Below are positions 1 to 7,636 of a stretch of DNA of 13,525 bases, in pieces. Both the position numbers and the translations under genes were made by a program. The notes under the pieces are model-generated. The model searched no databases. It saw only the letters and a list, made by a program, of their open reading frames with translations, and had not been told where the DNA came from. Source of the stretch: Bryobacterales bacterium (GTDB lineage: Bacteria > Acidobacteriota > Terriglobia > Bryobacterales > Bryobacteraceae); contig JALOKO010000140.1 of assembly GCA_025456495.1 (NCBI GenBank), positions 1 to 13,525 of the forward strand. Reading direction: 5' to 3'. The first letter of the stretch is position 1. Each line of letters begins with the position of its first letter.

Positions 1-1834
1 CCAACGCCTCCCGATAGCACCGTTCGGCTTCCGGGAAGCGCTTCTGCCGTCGGAAGGCCAACCCGAGGTCAGACAGCGTGTAGCTGATATCGAACGGTCT
101 TGCCTGGATGCTGCGTTCAATCGCCAGCGCCTTCTGGTAGCGTTCTATCCCGCCATGCGCATCACCACTGGCCAGCAGCAGGGCACCCCACCGCTTCAGC
201 GCAAAGGCCTTCTGCGAGAAGTCTGGATTGCGAGCATTGTCATAGGTTTCCACCGCCTGCTGGTAGAGTGACATTGCTGCGCCGCGATCCCGTGCGGTGG
301 CCAGGAAAGCCAGTTCCGCATAGGCGTAGGCCAGTGAATCCGAGGCGTCCTGTCGCGCCAGGCGAGGCACCAGGGCCTGCAGCTTGCGGTCGTAAGCATC
401 GGTCCTGGCCTCCTGCGGTAGGGATCGTTGCACGCGGGCCATGCCTGCGTAGAGCGACACCAGCATCGGCAGCGCCTCCTTGCTGCCTGCCGCATCTGCC
501 TGTTCGGCAAGCCCAATGGCCTGACGATAGCTGCGTGCCGCACTTTCCGGATCTCCCAGATTACGGGCGGTGGGTAGACCTTGCACCTGGCCCAACAACA
601 TCCACGCGAACGCCAGTTCCAACTGCAGCACAGGGTCGCGCTCCTGGTTCGCGCTCGTCTGCTCAAGCAGTTTCACTGTACTCTCAACGATGGATTTCTG
701 GGCCGTGGAAGGCAGGGAAGGGATACTGGCCAGAAGGGAGCGTGCAAACTGCCGGGTTTGCGATGACTGCCGCACCGCCGTGTCCCGAAGCGACTCCGCA
801 CGATAGGCCTGCCAGACGGCACCCGCCGTCGCCAGCACCATTCCCACCAGCAACACTGCCGCCAACGGATGACGCTGTATCCGTTTGCGCAGCAGGTACC
901 AGGGATGCGCGCCCATCGCGGTTACTGGGCCGCGCTCCATCCAGGCAGCCAGATCCTGGCAGAGGGCCTCGGCGCTGGGATACCGCTCCTCAGGGGCCTC
1001 GCGCAGGCAGAGCGCCACGATGGCCGCCAGCTCGCGGTCTGTCTCGAGTTCTGCCATCCGCAGCAGCAGCCCCAACTGATACAGGTCGCTGGCCGCCGTG
1101 ATGGGCTTGCCCTGCAGTTGCTCCGGGCTGGCATGGGTGGGCGTCAGCATGGGAAGCTGCGTGCTATCGGTAGCGTTCCATGCCCGCGCGATGCCGAAAT
1201 CCAGCAGGCGCGGTTCTCCGCTGGCGGTGATGAGGATGTTGCCGGGCTTCAGGTCACCGTGCGCCACAAAGTGGCGATGGGCATAGGCCACCGCCCCGGC
1301 AATGGATAGCAGCAGCCGGACGCTCTCCCGCGGCGTCGGTCTGGATTCGCGAAGCCAGACGTCATACGCGATGCCGTCCACATACTCCATGGCGAAGTAC
1401 GGAAGACCCTCCGCGGTGCAGCCGGTGTCGTAAAGCCGGGCGATGGCGGGGTGTTCCAGCCGGGCCAGGATCGCCCTCTCTTGCAGGAAGGCCTCCAGCA
1501 GTCCGGGAACGGCGCGGCCCTCGCCAATCACCTTGATGGCCACCCGGCGGCCGAGCGAGGGGTCCTCGTGGAGGGCCTCCAGCACGCGTCCCATGCCCCC
1601 ATGCCCCAATTCGCCGCGCACCACCCAGGGCCCCAGCTTTCCGGGAATGGGGAATTGCGGCTCCATGAAGTGGGGTGCGTCCTCGTAGGCCGATAGAAGA
1701 TCCTCGACACGGGCGATGCGCTGCGGGGCCTCGCCAGTTTGGTGGAGCCACTCCAGGCGCCGTTCCGGAGGCTGCTCCACGGCCAGGGCCAGCAGTTCCG
1801 TAATCCGCTCCCAATCCGCGCTTTGCTCGGTCAT
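1..1834 (-). CDS. Membrane-anchored Ser/Thr protein kinase with TPR-like repeats (3' end outside window)
   Basis: This is a PknB-like (Hanks-type) Ser/Thr kinase; 611 codons are visible and the gene runs off the left edge. A short N-terminal extension (1-66) precedes the kinase domain (about 68-300). Visible motifs are the glycine loop GELGHGGMG (74-82), the AIK lysine K101, the probable alpha-C glutamate E119, the catalytic loop HGDLKPGN (192-199, a non-RD loop because HRD is replaced by HGD), DFG at 212-214 and SPE at 236-238. A hydrophobic segment (about 323-343) is the likely membrane anchor. It is followed by helical TPR-like repeats, for example around 550-611, probably outside the membrane. 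The stretch between helix F (ASDLYQLGLLL) and the C-terminal helices is much shorter than in usual family members, so the alpha-G region appears to be missing. The ATG overlaps the sigma-factor stop (ATGA), which indicates translational coupling. The kinase call is firm; the substrate is unknown. Confidence 0.93.
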   Translation of the reverse strand, partial: MTEQSADWERITELLALAVEQPPERRLEWLHQTGEAPQRIARVEDLLSAYEDAPHFMEPQFPIPGKLGPWVVRGELGHGGMGRVLEALHEDPSLGRRVAIKVIGEGRAVPGLLEAFLQERAILARLEHPAIARLYDTGCTAEGLPYFAMEYVDGIAYDVWLRESRPTPRESVRLLLSIAGAVAYAHRHFVAHGDLKPGNILITASGEPRLLDFGIARAWNATDSTQLPMLTPTHASPEQLQGKPITAASDLYQLGLLLRMAELETDRELAAIVALCLREAPEERYPSAEALCQDLAAWMERGPVTAMGAHPWYLLRKRIQRHPLAAVLLVGMVLATAGAVWQAYRAESLRDTAVRQSSQTRQFARSLLASIPSLPSTAQKSIVESTVKLLEQTSANQERDPVLQLELAFAWMLLGQVQGLPTARNLGDPESAARSYRQAIGLAEQADAAGSKEALPMLVSLYAGMARVQRSLPQEARTDAYDRKLQALVPRLARQDASDSLAYAYAELAFLATARDRGAAMSLYQQAVETYDNARNPDFSQKAFALKRWGALLLASGDAHGGIERYQKALAIERSIQARPFDISYTLSDLGLAFRRQKRFPEAERCYREAL

Positions 1835-2391
1835 CGGGAGTTCTCGATATGGGCCTTGATGAACATCCGCGCGGCCAGCCAGTCCCGCTTCAAGGTAGCG
1901 ACGGAAATCCCCAGGATTTCGGCGCTTTCCTGGGCGGAGAAGCCGCCAAAGAAGCGCAGATCTACCTGGCGTGCCTGCCGCTCGCAGACCACCTGCAAGG
2001 CATCCAGCGCGGCGCTGATGGCCGGATAATCCAACCCTTCCGGAGCCGGACTAACCACGGGCCACGCGCCATCTGGAGTACGTTTGCTGCTGGCCCTGGC
2101 GCGCGCCCGGTCTACCAGAATGTGCCGCATGATGGTGGCCGCGGCGCCATAGAAGCGCGCACGATCTTCAAAGGACATTCCACGGCTCTCCGCCAGCCGG
2201 ATCCAGGCTTCGTGGATGAGTTCGGTGGGGTGTAGGGTTGCCTGCGGGCCTTGGGATCGCACGCGATTGCTTGCGATCCGACGCAATTCCGGGTAGATGG
2301 CCTCAAAGAGCGCCGCCTGCGCGGAGACATCTCCCGCGCGCCATTTCCGCAGCAATTGTGTGATGTCACCCGGTGCGGGCGCGGCCTGCAT
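1831..2391 (-). CDS. ECF-like RNA polymerase sigma factor (TIGR02999/Sigma70_ECF type)
   Basis: The 186-aa protein has the usual length for this family. Region sigma-2 lies at about 10-103, with ELRRIA (35-40), TLHPTELIHEAWIRL (52-66) and the MRHILVDRARARASSKR segment (88-104). Region sigma-4 lies at about 121-183, with LRFFGGFSAQESAEILGIS and the helix-turn-helix continuing into VATLKRDW. The ATG at 2391 was chosen because family members start shortly before the DIT(Q/R)LL segment. The open frame extends further upstream, but that extension has no family-like sequence. No good Shine-Dalgarno is present; a -10-like element ends 6 nt before the ATG, so the mRNA may be leaderless. The stop overlaps the start of the downstream kinase. 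In Acidobacteriota and Planctomycetota such sigma genes often sit beside Ser/Thr kinases. The inferred role is regulated transcription controlled by, or together with, the kinase. Confidence 0.92.
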   Translation of the reverse strand: MQAAPAPGDITQLLRKWRAGDVSAQAALFEAIYPELRRIASNRVRSQGPQATLHPTELIHEAWIRLAESRGMSFEDRARFYGAAATIMRHILVDRARARASSKRTPDGAWPVVSPAPEGLDYPAISAALDALQVVCERQARQVDLRFFGGFSAQESAEILGISVATLKRDWLAARMFIKAHIENSR

Positions 2392-2397
2392 ATCCCG

Positions 2398-2425
2398 AGT
2401 GTAGCAGCGGTTCCGGGATGGTCCA
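2398..2425 (-). promoter_or_regulatory. Candidate promoter of the sigma-kinase pair, possibly leaderless
   Basis: On the minus strand there is a TGGACC element (2425-2420, 4 of 6 against TTGACA). A 16-nt spacer separates it from an extended -10, TGC followed by TACACT (2406-2398). The -10 ends 6 nt before the ATG at 2391, so the predicted transcription start falls at or next to the start codon. This fits the absence of a Shine-Dalgarno. It was found by eye only. Confidence 0.4.
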
Positions 2426-2513
2426 GCGCCACCCGTTCTGGCTGCTAATGTAGCGCCTCGCACCACCTTCCGTGCGTCCGCATGGCGCAACGCCAGCGGC
2501 TTTCCAGGTGCTT

Positions 2514-2540
2514 CCCCCACCCGGCGCAACCGGTGAGGGG
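2514..2540 (-). terminator. GC-rich hairpin downstream of the secreted hypothetical gene
   Basis: CCCC plus CACC (with one bulged T) can pair with GGTG plus GGGG, starting just after the stop of the 2544-3470 gene. No U-run follows on the minus strand, so an intrinsic terminator is uncertain; a transcript-end or stability structure is equally possible. Confidence 0.35.
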
Positions 2541-2543
2541 CGG

Positions 2544-3470
2544 TCAGCGCAGCTCGGCCAGCCATGCCTTTGCCTCAGCGACGGCCGCCAGCGTGGGGGC
2601 CTTTCCCAGCCGGTAAAGGAACTTATGGGCGGGCGTTGCGCGCTCCATGGCAGGGTCAACAAACACCACCCGATTGCCCTTGGGCGCGGTTGCGGCGGCA
2701 AAGTTCACCTGGCCCGCCACCTCAATGAATTTTGTCAGGCCCTCCCGCAGCTTCCCGTTGATGGAGAACTGGTTGTAAATGCGTTGCTGCTCTTCCTTGG
2801 CTGCCAGTTCCGCGTCAGCCGGGTCCGCTGGCCCGCCCGCGCCGAAGCTCAACGCCACCGCGGCAGCTCTGCGAAAGTCCGCCTCATTGCCTCTGGCCAG
2901 GGCCAGCGCCGCCTTCAGCAGGGCCATGCGTTGCTTCGGGTCTGGCTTCTCGTCGGGCATCTGCTTGGCGATGTACTCCGCGCTGCGCAAGTCCCCTTCC
3001 AGGCTGCTCCGCAGACTGTCGGTATAGTCGCGGTAGGCTCGTTCGGCTGCCGCTCCGGCGCGCATACGCAGCGTTGCCTGCTCGTATGCGGCGCTGGTGA
3101 TCTTGCGTGCCGAAAGCTGCCGATTCAGCTCATCAGCGCTCATTACCCGCAGCCCGTGGTCGATGCCGCCGTACTGCCTGCGAATCTGTTCGTCGTCTGC
3201 CTTGCGGAACGCTTCCGACATCACAATTGTCCGGGCTGCGGCGATGCCGTCCTTCACCACTTTCACCTTGTCCGGGTCGCCCATACCTTTGTAGGCGGCG
3301 ACGGCCTCCTTCGGTACGCGCGGCGTCATCATGCCTCCGCCTGACGCCAGCGCGCTTTGTACGTTGGATTCCACTTGCTGGCGCGTGATGCCCAACTGCG
3401 TCAGGGTTTCCTCCCAGGCCATCGCGCTCATCGCTATCCACAGACACACCACTACAGCCAATCCGCGCAT
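2544..3470 (-). CDS. Secreted protein of unknown function
   Basis: The 308-aa protein begins with a Sec signal peptide (1-18, hydrophobic GLAVVVCLWIAM, probable cleavage after AMA). The mature part is rich in Ala, Arg, Glu and Lys and looks mostly helical. It contains no cysteine, no lipobox and no second membrane segment, so a soluble periplasmic or extracytoplasmic protein is expected. I recognise no domain. The start at 3470 is fixed by a strong AAGGAGG five nt upstream; the open frame continues further upstream, but without signal-peptide character. The gene follows the polyprenyl synthase after a 222-nt gap and precedes the sigma-kinase pair on the same strand. It could be an input for the kinase's external TPR-like part, but only position suggests this. 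Confidence 0.8.
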   Translation of the reverse strand: MRGLAVVVCLWIAMSAMAWEETLTQLGITRQQVESNVQSALASGGGMMTPRVPKEAVAAYKGMGDPDKVKVVKDGIAAARTIVMSEAFRKADDEQIRRQYGGIDHGLRVMSADELNRQLSARKITSAAYEQATLRMRAGAAAERAYRDYTDSLRSSLEGDLRSAEYIAKQMPDEKPDPKQRMALLKAALALARGNEADFRRAAAVALSFGAGGPADPADAELAAKEEQQRIYNQFSINGKLREGLTKFIEVAGQVNFAAATAPKGNRVVFVDPAMERATPAHKFLYRLGKAPTLAAVAEAKAWLAELR

Positions 3471-3692
3471 TGCGTCCTCCTTGCTTTCGATAAGGTTCAC
3501 CTTCCCAAAGGCTCCTTGCCCCATGAACGGAATTGGAGCCAGGAAGGGCTCATGCGTTGGATTGCCATGGCCCGTGTACGCGAAGCTGGCTCCATGCGGC
3601 GCGGGCGCGCCAGGAGGCTGCGGGAGTGACCAGAACGAGAGGAGGATCCGCTGCGTGTCGCGGGAGCCCGACAACAGCAGGTACGGTTGTAG

Positions 3693-4697
3693 TTAGAACT
3701 CGCGCTGCACAATGAAATCGGGGATCGATTGCAGAGCGCGTTGCGCGGGGGATTCGGGGAACTGCGCGATCAGCAGGTTGGCCTCGGCCGTGTAGCGTTC
3801 GGCCGTCTGGCGGGCATGCAGGATGCCCTCGCGGCTGTCTACGATTTCCAGGATGCGCGCAAACGGCACCCGGCTGTAATCGCGGTCTTCCAACACCTGG
3901 GACACCGCGTCGCGTTCCGCGGAGGTTGCATTTTCCAGGGCGGCCAACAGGGGCAGTGTCATCTTCCCCTCGCGTAAGTCACTGCCCACGGGCTTCCCAA
4001 GCACCTCTTCGGTGGCGGTGAAATCCAGAATGTCGTCAATCAACTGGAAGGCCATGCCCAGGTTCCAGGCGAAATGACCAAGGCGACGTTCCTCTTCCTC
4101 TGTGGCGTTTCCGGCAATGGCCCCCAGGCGGGCGCAGGCTGAGAACAGGCTGGCGGTCTTGCGATCAACCAATTCCACGTACTCGTGGGGTTCCACCATA
4201 CGCCCGATGAGGCGCGCTTGCAATAGTTCGCCCTCCACCATCTTCTGGGTGAGCGAGATCAGCAGATCCAGCAGGTGGAAGTCTCGCAAACGCAACGCAA
4301 TCTGGAAGGCCTGCATGTACAGCCAGTCACCCGCGAGGACACTGGTCTGGTTGCCCCAGATGGCGTTGGTGCTTGCGTCGCCCCGGCGCGTTTCAGCCTC
4401 ATCAATCACGTCGTCATGGATGAGGGTGGCGGTGTGGATGAGTTCCACTACCGCGGCAAGCTGCACACTGGCGGCGGGGTTGCGGCCCGGGAACAATTTC
4501 GAGGTCAACAGCACCAGCGTGGGGCGCATGCGTTTGCCGCCACTCTGTTGCAGATGGGCGGCGATCTTGGTGACCGCATCCTCACTGGCAACGGACTCCA
4601 GGCGGAACTCTTCCTCTACCCGGAGCAGGTCCTGGTGTACGAGGTCAAAGATCTCCTTAGCCGTGAGGGTGCGACTCAAATGGCTGGTGATGCTCAT
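3693..4697 (-). CDS. ispB: Long-chain (E)-polyprenyl diphosphate synthase
   Basis: The 334-aa enzyme condenses isopentenyl diphosphate onto allylic diphosphates, giving the polyprenyl chain used for respiratory quinone side chains. Family motifs are all present: GGKRMRP (53-59), the first Asp-rich motif DDVID (95-99) in the HTATLIHDD context, GELLQ (156-160), the second Asp-rich motif DDILD (221-225), and the GKPVGSDLREGKMTLPLL lid region (234-251). The length and the small residues before the first Asp motif fit octaprenyl/heptaprenyl-type rather than farnesyl or geranylgeranyl synthases, but the chain length cannot be read from sequence alone, so the symbol is provisional. AGGA lies 9-10 nt before the ATG. 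The gene starts 16 nt after the tatD stop, in one operon with metG-tatD. Confidence 0.92.
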   Translation of the reverse strand: MSITSHLSRTLTAKEIFDLVHQDLLRVEEEFRLESVASEDAVTKIAAHLQQSGGKRMRPTLVLLTSKLFPGRNPAASVQLAAVVELIHTATLIHDDVIDEAETRRGDASTNAIWGNQTSVLAGDWLYMQAFQIALRLRDFHLLDLLISLTQKMVEGELLQARLIGRMVEPHEYVELVDRKTASLFSACARLGAIAGNATEEEERRLGHFAWNLGMAFQLIDDILDFTATEEVLGKPVGSDLREGKMTLPLLAALENATSAERDAVSQVLEDRDYSRVPFARILEIVDSREGILHARQTAERYTAEANLLIAQFPESPAQRALQSIPDFIVQREF

Positions 4698-4713
4698 GAA
4701 GCGAATTCCTAGT

Positions 4714-5532
4714 TTACTGATTCGCTGTCAGCCGGGCAAAGAACAATTCCTGCACGTTTTTCCAGATTGTCTGCTGGAGAGCAGAAAATTCGATGCCCAG
4801 CAGTCCGGCGAGGCGCTCCGCGGTACGCACGACATAGGCGGGTTCATTGCGTTTGCCGCGATGCGGGAGGGGGGCCAGGTAGGGGGCGTCAGTCTCCACT
4901 ACGATGCGATGCAGTGGGGTGATGGAGGCTGCGGCGCGCAATTCTTCGGCCTTGGGGAAGGTAAGCACGCCGCCAAAACCCAGGTGAAAACCCAGCGAAA
5001 GGGCCTCAGCGGCCTGTGCGGGCGTGCCGGAAAAGCAGTGAAAGATCCCACCGGGCGCGGCGCCTTGCCAGACCTCGCGGATGCACTGGATGGTATCCTC
5101 CCAGGCCTCGCGGGTGTGGATACTCACCGGAATCCGCAACTCCGCCGCCAGCTCCAGTTGGCGGCGGAAGACCGCGCGCTGGATGTCGCGGGGGGAATGG
5201 TCGTAGTGGTAGTCCAGGCCCATCTCACCCAAATGCAGCACTTTGGGATGGGTGGCCAGGTGGCGCAGCGCGGCGGTGGTGTCGGCGGTGGCCTTGGCGG
5301 GTACGCCCACGCTGGCGAAGACCCGCGGGTAACGCTCGGCCATGCGGATGCCCGCTTCCAGGTCTGGGGGGCCGTCCCCTGTGCCGATGGAGATCATGCA
5401 AGTCACGCCGGCGTCCAGCGCGGCCTGCACCACGGCATCGCGGTCGTCGGCAAACCGCCGGTCATCCAGGTGGCAGTGGGTGTCCACCCAGCCGAAGTCC
5501 AGCCTGGGCGGGGCGGTGGTGAGCGCCGTCAC
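4714..5532 (-). CDS. tatD: TatD-family metal-dependent hydrolase (DNase)
   Basis: The 272-aa protein has the length of the TatD/YcfH family of two-metal TIM-barrel hydrolases, reported to act as 3'-5' nucleases on single-stranded DNA and RNA. The metal ligands are all present: H19 and H21 in DTHCHLD, E103 in HLGEMGLDY, H139 in SIHTREA, H165 in FHCFSG and D215 in VETDAPYL. One family signature is changed: the usual GVHP after the first strand region reads GVPAK (76-80), as if the His codon had been dropped. The GTG start at 5532 overlaps the metG stop (GTGA), with GGGAG 11 nt upstream. Coupling to metG is common in bacteria. Physiological substrate unknown. Confidence 0.92.
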   Translation of the reverse strand: MTALTTAPPRLDFGWVDTHCHLDDRRFADDRDAVVQAALDAGVTCMISIGTGDGPPDLEAGIRMAERYPRVFASVGVPAKATADTTAALRHLATHPKVLHLGEMGLDYHYDHSPRDIQRAVFRRQLELAAELRIPVSIHTREAWEDTIQCIREVWQGAAPGGIFHCFSGTPAQAAEALSLGFHLGFGGVLTFPKAEELRAAASITPLHRIVVETDAPYLAPLPHRGKRNEPAYVVRTAERLAGLLGIEFSALQQTIWKNVQELFFARLTANQ

Positions 5533-7550
5533 TTGAGGCGAGCTCCCACGGGCACCTCTTCCAGGAAGGCGGCCAGGACGGGGCTGCCACCCTCCAGCGA
5601 CGCCGCCAGCAGCATGCCATTGGAGGTGAGCCCGCGCAGCTTCCGCGGGGCCAAATTGGCCACCACGCAGATCTTTCGGCCGATGAGTTGCTCCGGCTTG
5701 TAGGCCAGGGCGATGCCGGCCACGATCTCGCGCGGCTGCGCCTCGCCGATATCCACCTTCAGGTGCAGCAGTTTGTCGGCCTTCGGAACCGGCTCAGCAG
5801 ACAGTACCAGGCCCACCCGGATATCCACCTTCACGAAGTCGTCGATGGTGATTTCATCTGCCAGGGGAGGGCTAAGGGTGACCGTCTCGGACGCAACCGC
5901 GGGTGCTTCGGCAGGCTCAGGCTCCTTGCCCAGCAGGCGTGCCTGGGCAACAGCGGTTTCGGCTTCCAGTTCGCGCATGCGGGGGATGACCTCCTCGGGC
6001 TTTAGACGGGGAAACAGGGGGGTGTCGGCAAGCGTACCCACGGTGCTGCCTGCCGGAAGCTGGCCCCACTGCAGACTGCTCCAGGCGACATCCCGCACCT
6101 GGGAAGGAAGCGTGGAGGAGGCGCCACAGCCCAGCAGGTCCCACAGCCGCTGGGCGGTTGCGGGAAGCACCGGCGCACAAAGCGCCGCCACCACGCGCAG
6201 GGCTTCGGCCGCGCCATAGAGGGTGTCGTCCAGAAGGGCGGCGCTTTCGGGACCATCTGCCTTGGCCAGGGTCCAGGGCTTACGCTCCACGATGAATTTA
6301 TCGACGTGGCTGATGAGGGTCCAGATGCCCTCCAAAGCGCGAGAGAACTCGAACTTCTCATAGCCATCGGCGGCGGTGGCGATGGCCTGCGCGGCAGCGG
6401 CGGCAAGTGCGGAATCCTCACCCGCCGGCGGGGCAGGAACAGCGCCGCCGCGGTACTGATGGATCATCGACAGCGTGCGGCTGGCCAGGTTTCCTAAGCC
6501 GTTGGCGAGGTCGGAATTAAAGCGCTGCACCAGGGCGTCGTAGCTGAAGCTGCCGTCGTGGCCAAACGGAATCTCGCGCAGCAGGAAGTAGCGCAGCCCC
6601 TCAATGCCCATCACCTGATGGATGGGCTCCGCGCGGACGATATTGCCTCGCGACTTGCTCATCTTATCGTTCTCAAACAGCAGCCATCCATGGGCGAAGA
6701 CCTTGCGCGGGATGGGCCAGCCGGCGCCCATCAGGAAGGCGGGCCAATAGACGGCATGGAAGCGCAGAATCTCTTTACCAATCAGGTGCAGGTCAGCTGG
6801 CCAACGGCCCTCCCCATCCACAGCCGTGTAGTAGGAACTCAGCGCGTCAAACCAGACGTAGAAGACCTGGCCATCGTCGGTGGGCAGGGGAATGCCCCAC
6901 GAGATTGAGCCGCGGCTGATGGAGAGGTCCTCCAGGCCGCCTTCCACAAAGCGCATCACTTCGTTCCGCCGGAAGTCCGGCTGCACGAAATCCGGCTGGC
7001 CGGTGTAGAGGTCCAACAGCGGTTGCTGGAAGGCCGACAGGCGGAAGAAATAGTTCTCTTCGGTCACCTCTTCCAGTGGCTGTCCGTTCACGGGAGACAC
7101 ATCGCCCGGCTTGGCGCCCTGAACAAAGGTTTCCTCGCCCACGTCGTACATTCCGGTGTAGGAGCGCTTGTAGATGTAGCCGTTTTCCTGGTTCCGCAGG
7201 AAGAGTTCCTGCACGGTCTGCACGTGGCGCGGATCCGTGGTGCGGATGAAGCGGTCCTGGGGATTCGTGTCCGCGTCCACCAGCCCCAACAGCTTCCACT
7301 GGCGGCGAAACTCATCGGAGACGATGGTGGTGAACTCCGACGGGGATTTGCCCGTCTTGCGGGCTGAGCGCTCAATTTTCAGGCCATGCTCATCGGTGCC
7401 GGTGGTGAGCACCGCGTCAAAGCCCTGCATGCGCTTGAAGCGGCGAATGGTGTCGGCGGCAAGCGTGGTGTAGGTGTGGCCGATGTGAGGCGCGGCGTTC
7501 ACGTAGTAGATGGGCGTGGTGAGGTAGTACTTGTTGGTTGAGTCGGGCAC
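5529..7550 (-). CDS. metG: Methionyl-tRNA synthetase
   Basis: The 673-aa class I synthetase charges tRNA-Met. The HIGH signature is at 22-25 (PHIGHTYTT) and KMSKS at 296-300 (NDKMSKSRG). The connective-peptide region (about 127-162) lacks the CxxC zinc-knuckle cysteines, so this is a zinc-free variant of the MetG2-like class. An Arc1p/EMAP-II-like tRNA-binding domain fills the C-terminus (about 567-673, from DFVKVDIRVG), the usual dimerising extension. I chose the GTG at 7550 because AAGGA lies 7 nt upstream and the protein then begins shortly before KYYLTTPIYYVN as in homologues. A TTG at 7604 would add 18 residues but lies inside a hairpin with no good Shine-Dalgarno. Lies 86 nt after larC and overlaps tatD by 4 nt. 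Confidence 0.97.
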   Translation of the reverse strand: MPDSTNKYYLTTPIYYVNAAPHIGHTYTTLAADTIRRFKRMQGFDAVLTTGTDEHGLKIERSARKTGKSPSEFTTIVSDEFRRQWKLLGLVDADTNPQDRFIRTTDPRHVQTVQELFLRNQENGYIYKRSYTGMYDVGEETFVQGAKPGDVSPVNGQPLEEVTEENYFFRLSAFQQPLLDLYTGQPDFVQPDFRRNEVMRFVEGGLEDLSISRGSISWGIPLPTDDGQVFYVWFDALSSYYTAVDGEGRWPADLHLIGKEILRFHAVYWPAFLMGAGWPIPRKVFAHGWLLFENDKMSKSRGNIVRAEPIHQVMGIEGLRYFLLREIPFGHDGSFSYDALVQRFNSDLANGLGNLASRTLSMIHQYRGGAVPAPPAGEDSALAAAAAQAIATAADGYEKFEFSRALEGIWTLISHVDKFIVERKPWTLAKADGPESAALLDDTLYGAAEALRVVAALCAPVLPATAQRLWDLLGCGASSTLPSQVRDVAWSSLQWGQLPAGSTVGTLADTPLFPRLKPEEVIPRMRELEAETAVAQARLLGKEPEPAEAPAVASETVTLSPPLADEITIDDFVKVDIRVGLVLSAEPVPKADKLLHLKVDIGEAQPREIVAGIALAYKPEQLIGRKICVVANLAPRKLRGLTSNGMLLAASLEGGSPVLAAFLEEVPVGARLK

Positions 7551-7591
7551 GGGCGTATCCTTCCCCGCGGTTTCCTGTCCGCCGGGCTCCA

Positions 7592-7621
7592 GGAGCGACG
7601 CCAACGCAAGGCCGCCGCTCC
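7592..7621 (-). other. Inverted repeat in the larC-metG gap
   Basis: GGAGCG and CGCTCC form a 6-bp outer stem, and inner GCC/GGC can extend it with bulges. It begins 15 nt after the larC stop and ends 41 nt before the metG GTG. No U-run follows, so it may be a weak terminator or processing site for larC, or a metG leader structure. Confidence 0.3.
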
Positions 7622-7636
7622 TTGGGTGAACGAAAG

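Noticed and set aside
100..1101. Plus-strand 333-codon open frame
   Set aside because: It is the antisense of the kinase gene. Composition is Pro/Arg/Ala-rich with no domain pattern, while the minus strand gives complete kinase motifs.
2392..2565. Longer sigma-factor start at 2565
   Set aside because: The 58-residue extension is Arg/Ala-rich, unlike the family, and overlaps the end of the preceding gene. ATG 2391 gives the typical length.
3471..3692. A gene or terminator in the 222-bp gap after the polyprenyl synthase
   Set aside because: Only a bulged 6-bp hairpin without a U-run and short chance frames are seen; nothing supports a feature beyond the strong Shine-Dalgarno of the next gene.
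4102..5703. Plus-strand 533-codon open frame
   Set aside because: It runs antisense through the polyprenyl synthase, tatD and metG, all of which have full family motifs. Low-complexity Gly/Arg content marks it as a shadow.
7551..7604. TTG 7604 as the metG start
   Set aside because: No good Shine-Dalgarno is present, it lies inside an inverted repeat, and the extra 18 residues do not resemble the usual MetRS N-terminus. GTG 7550 has AAGGA at good spacing.
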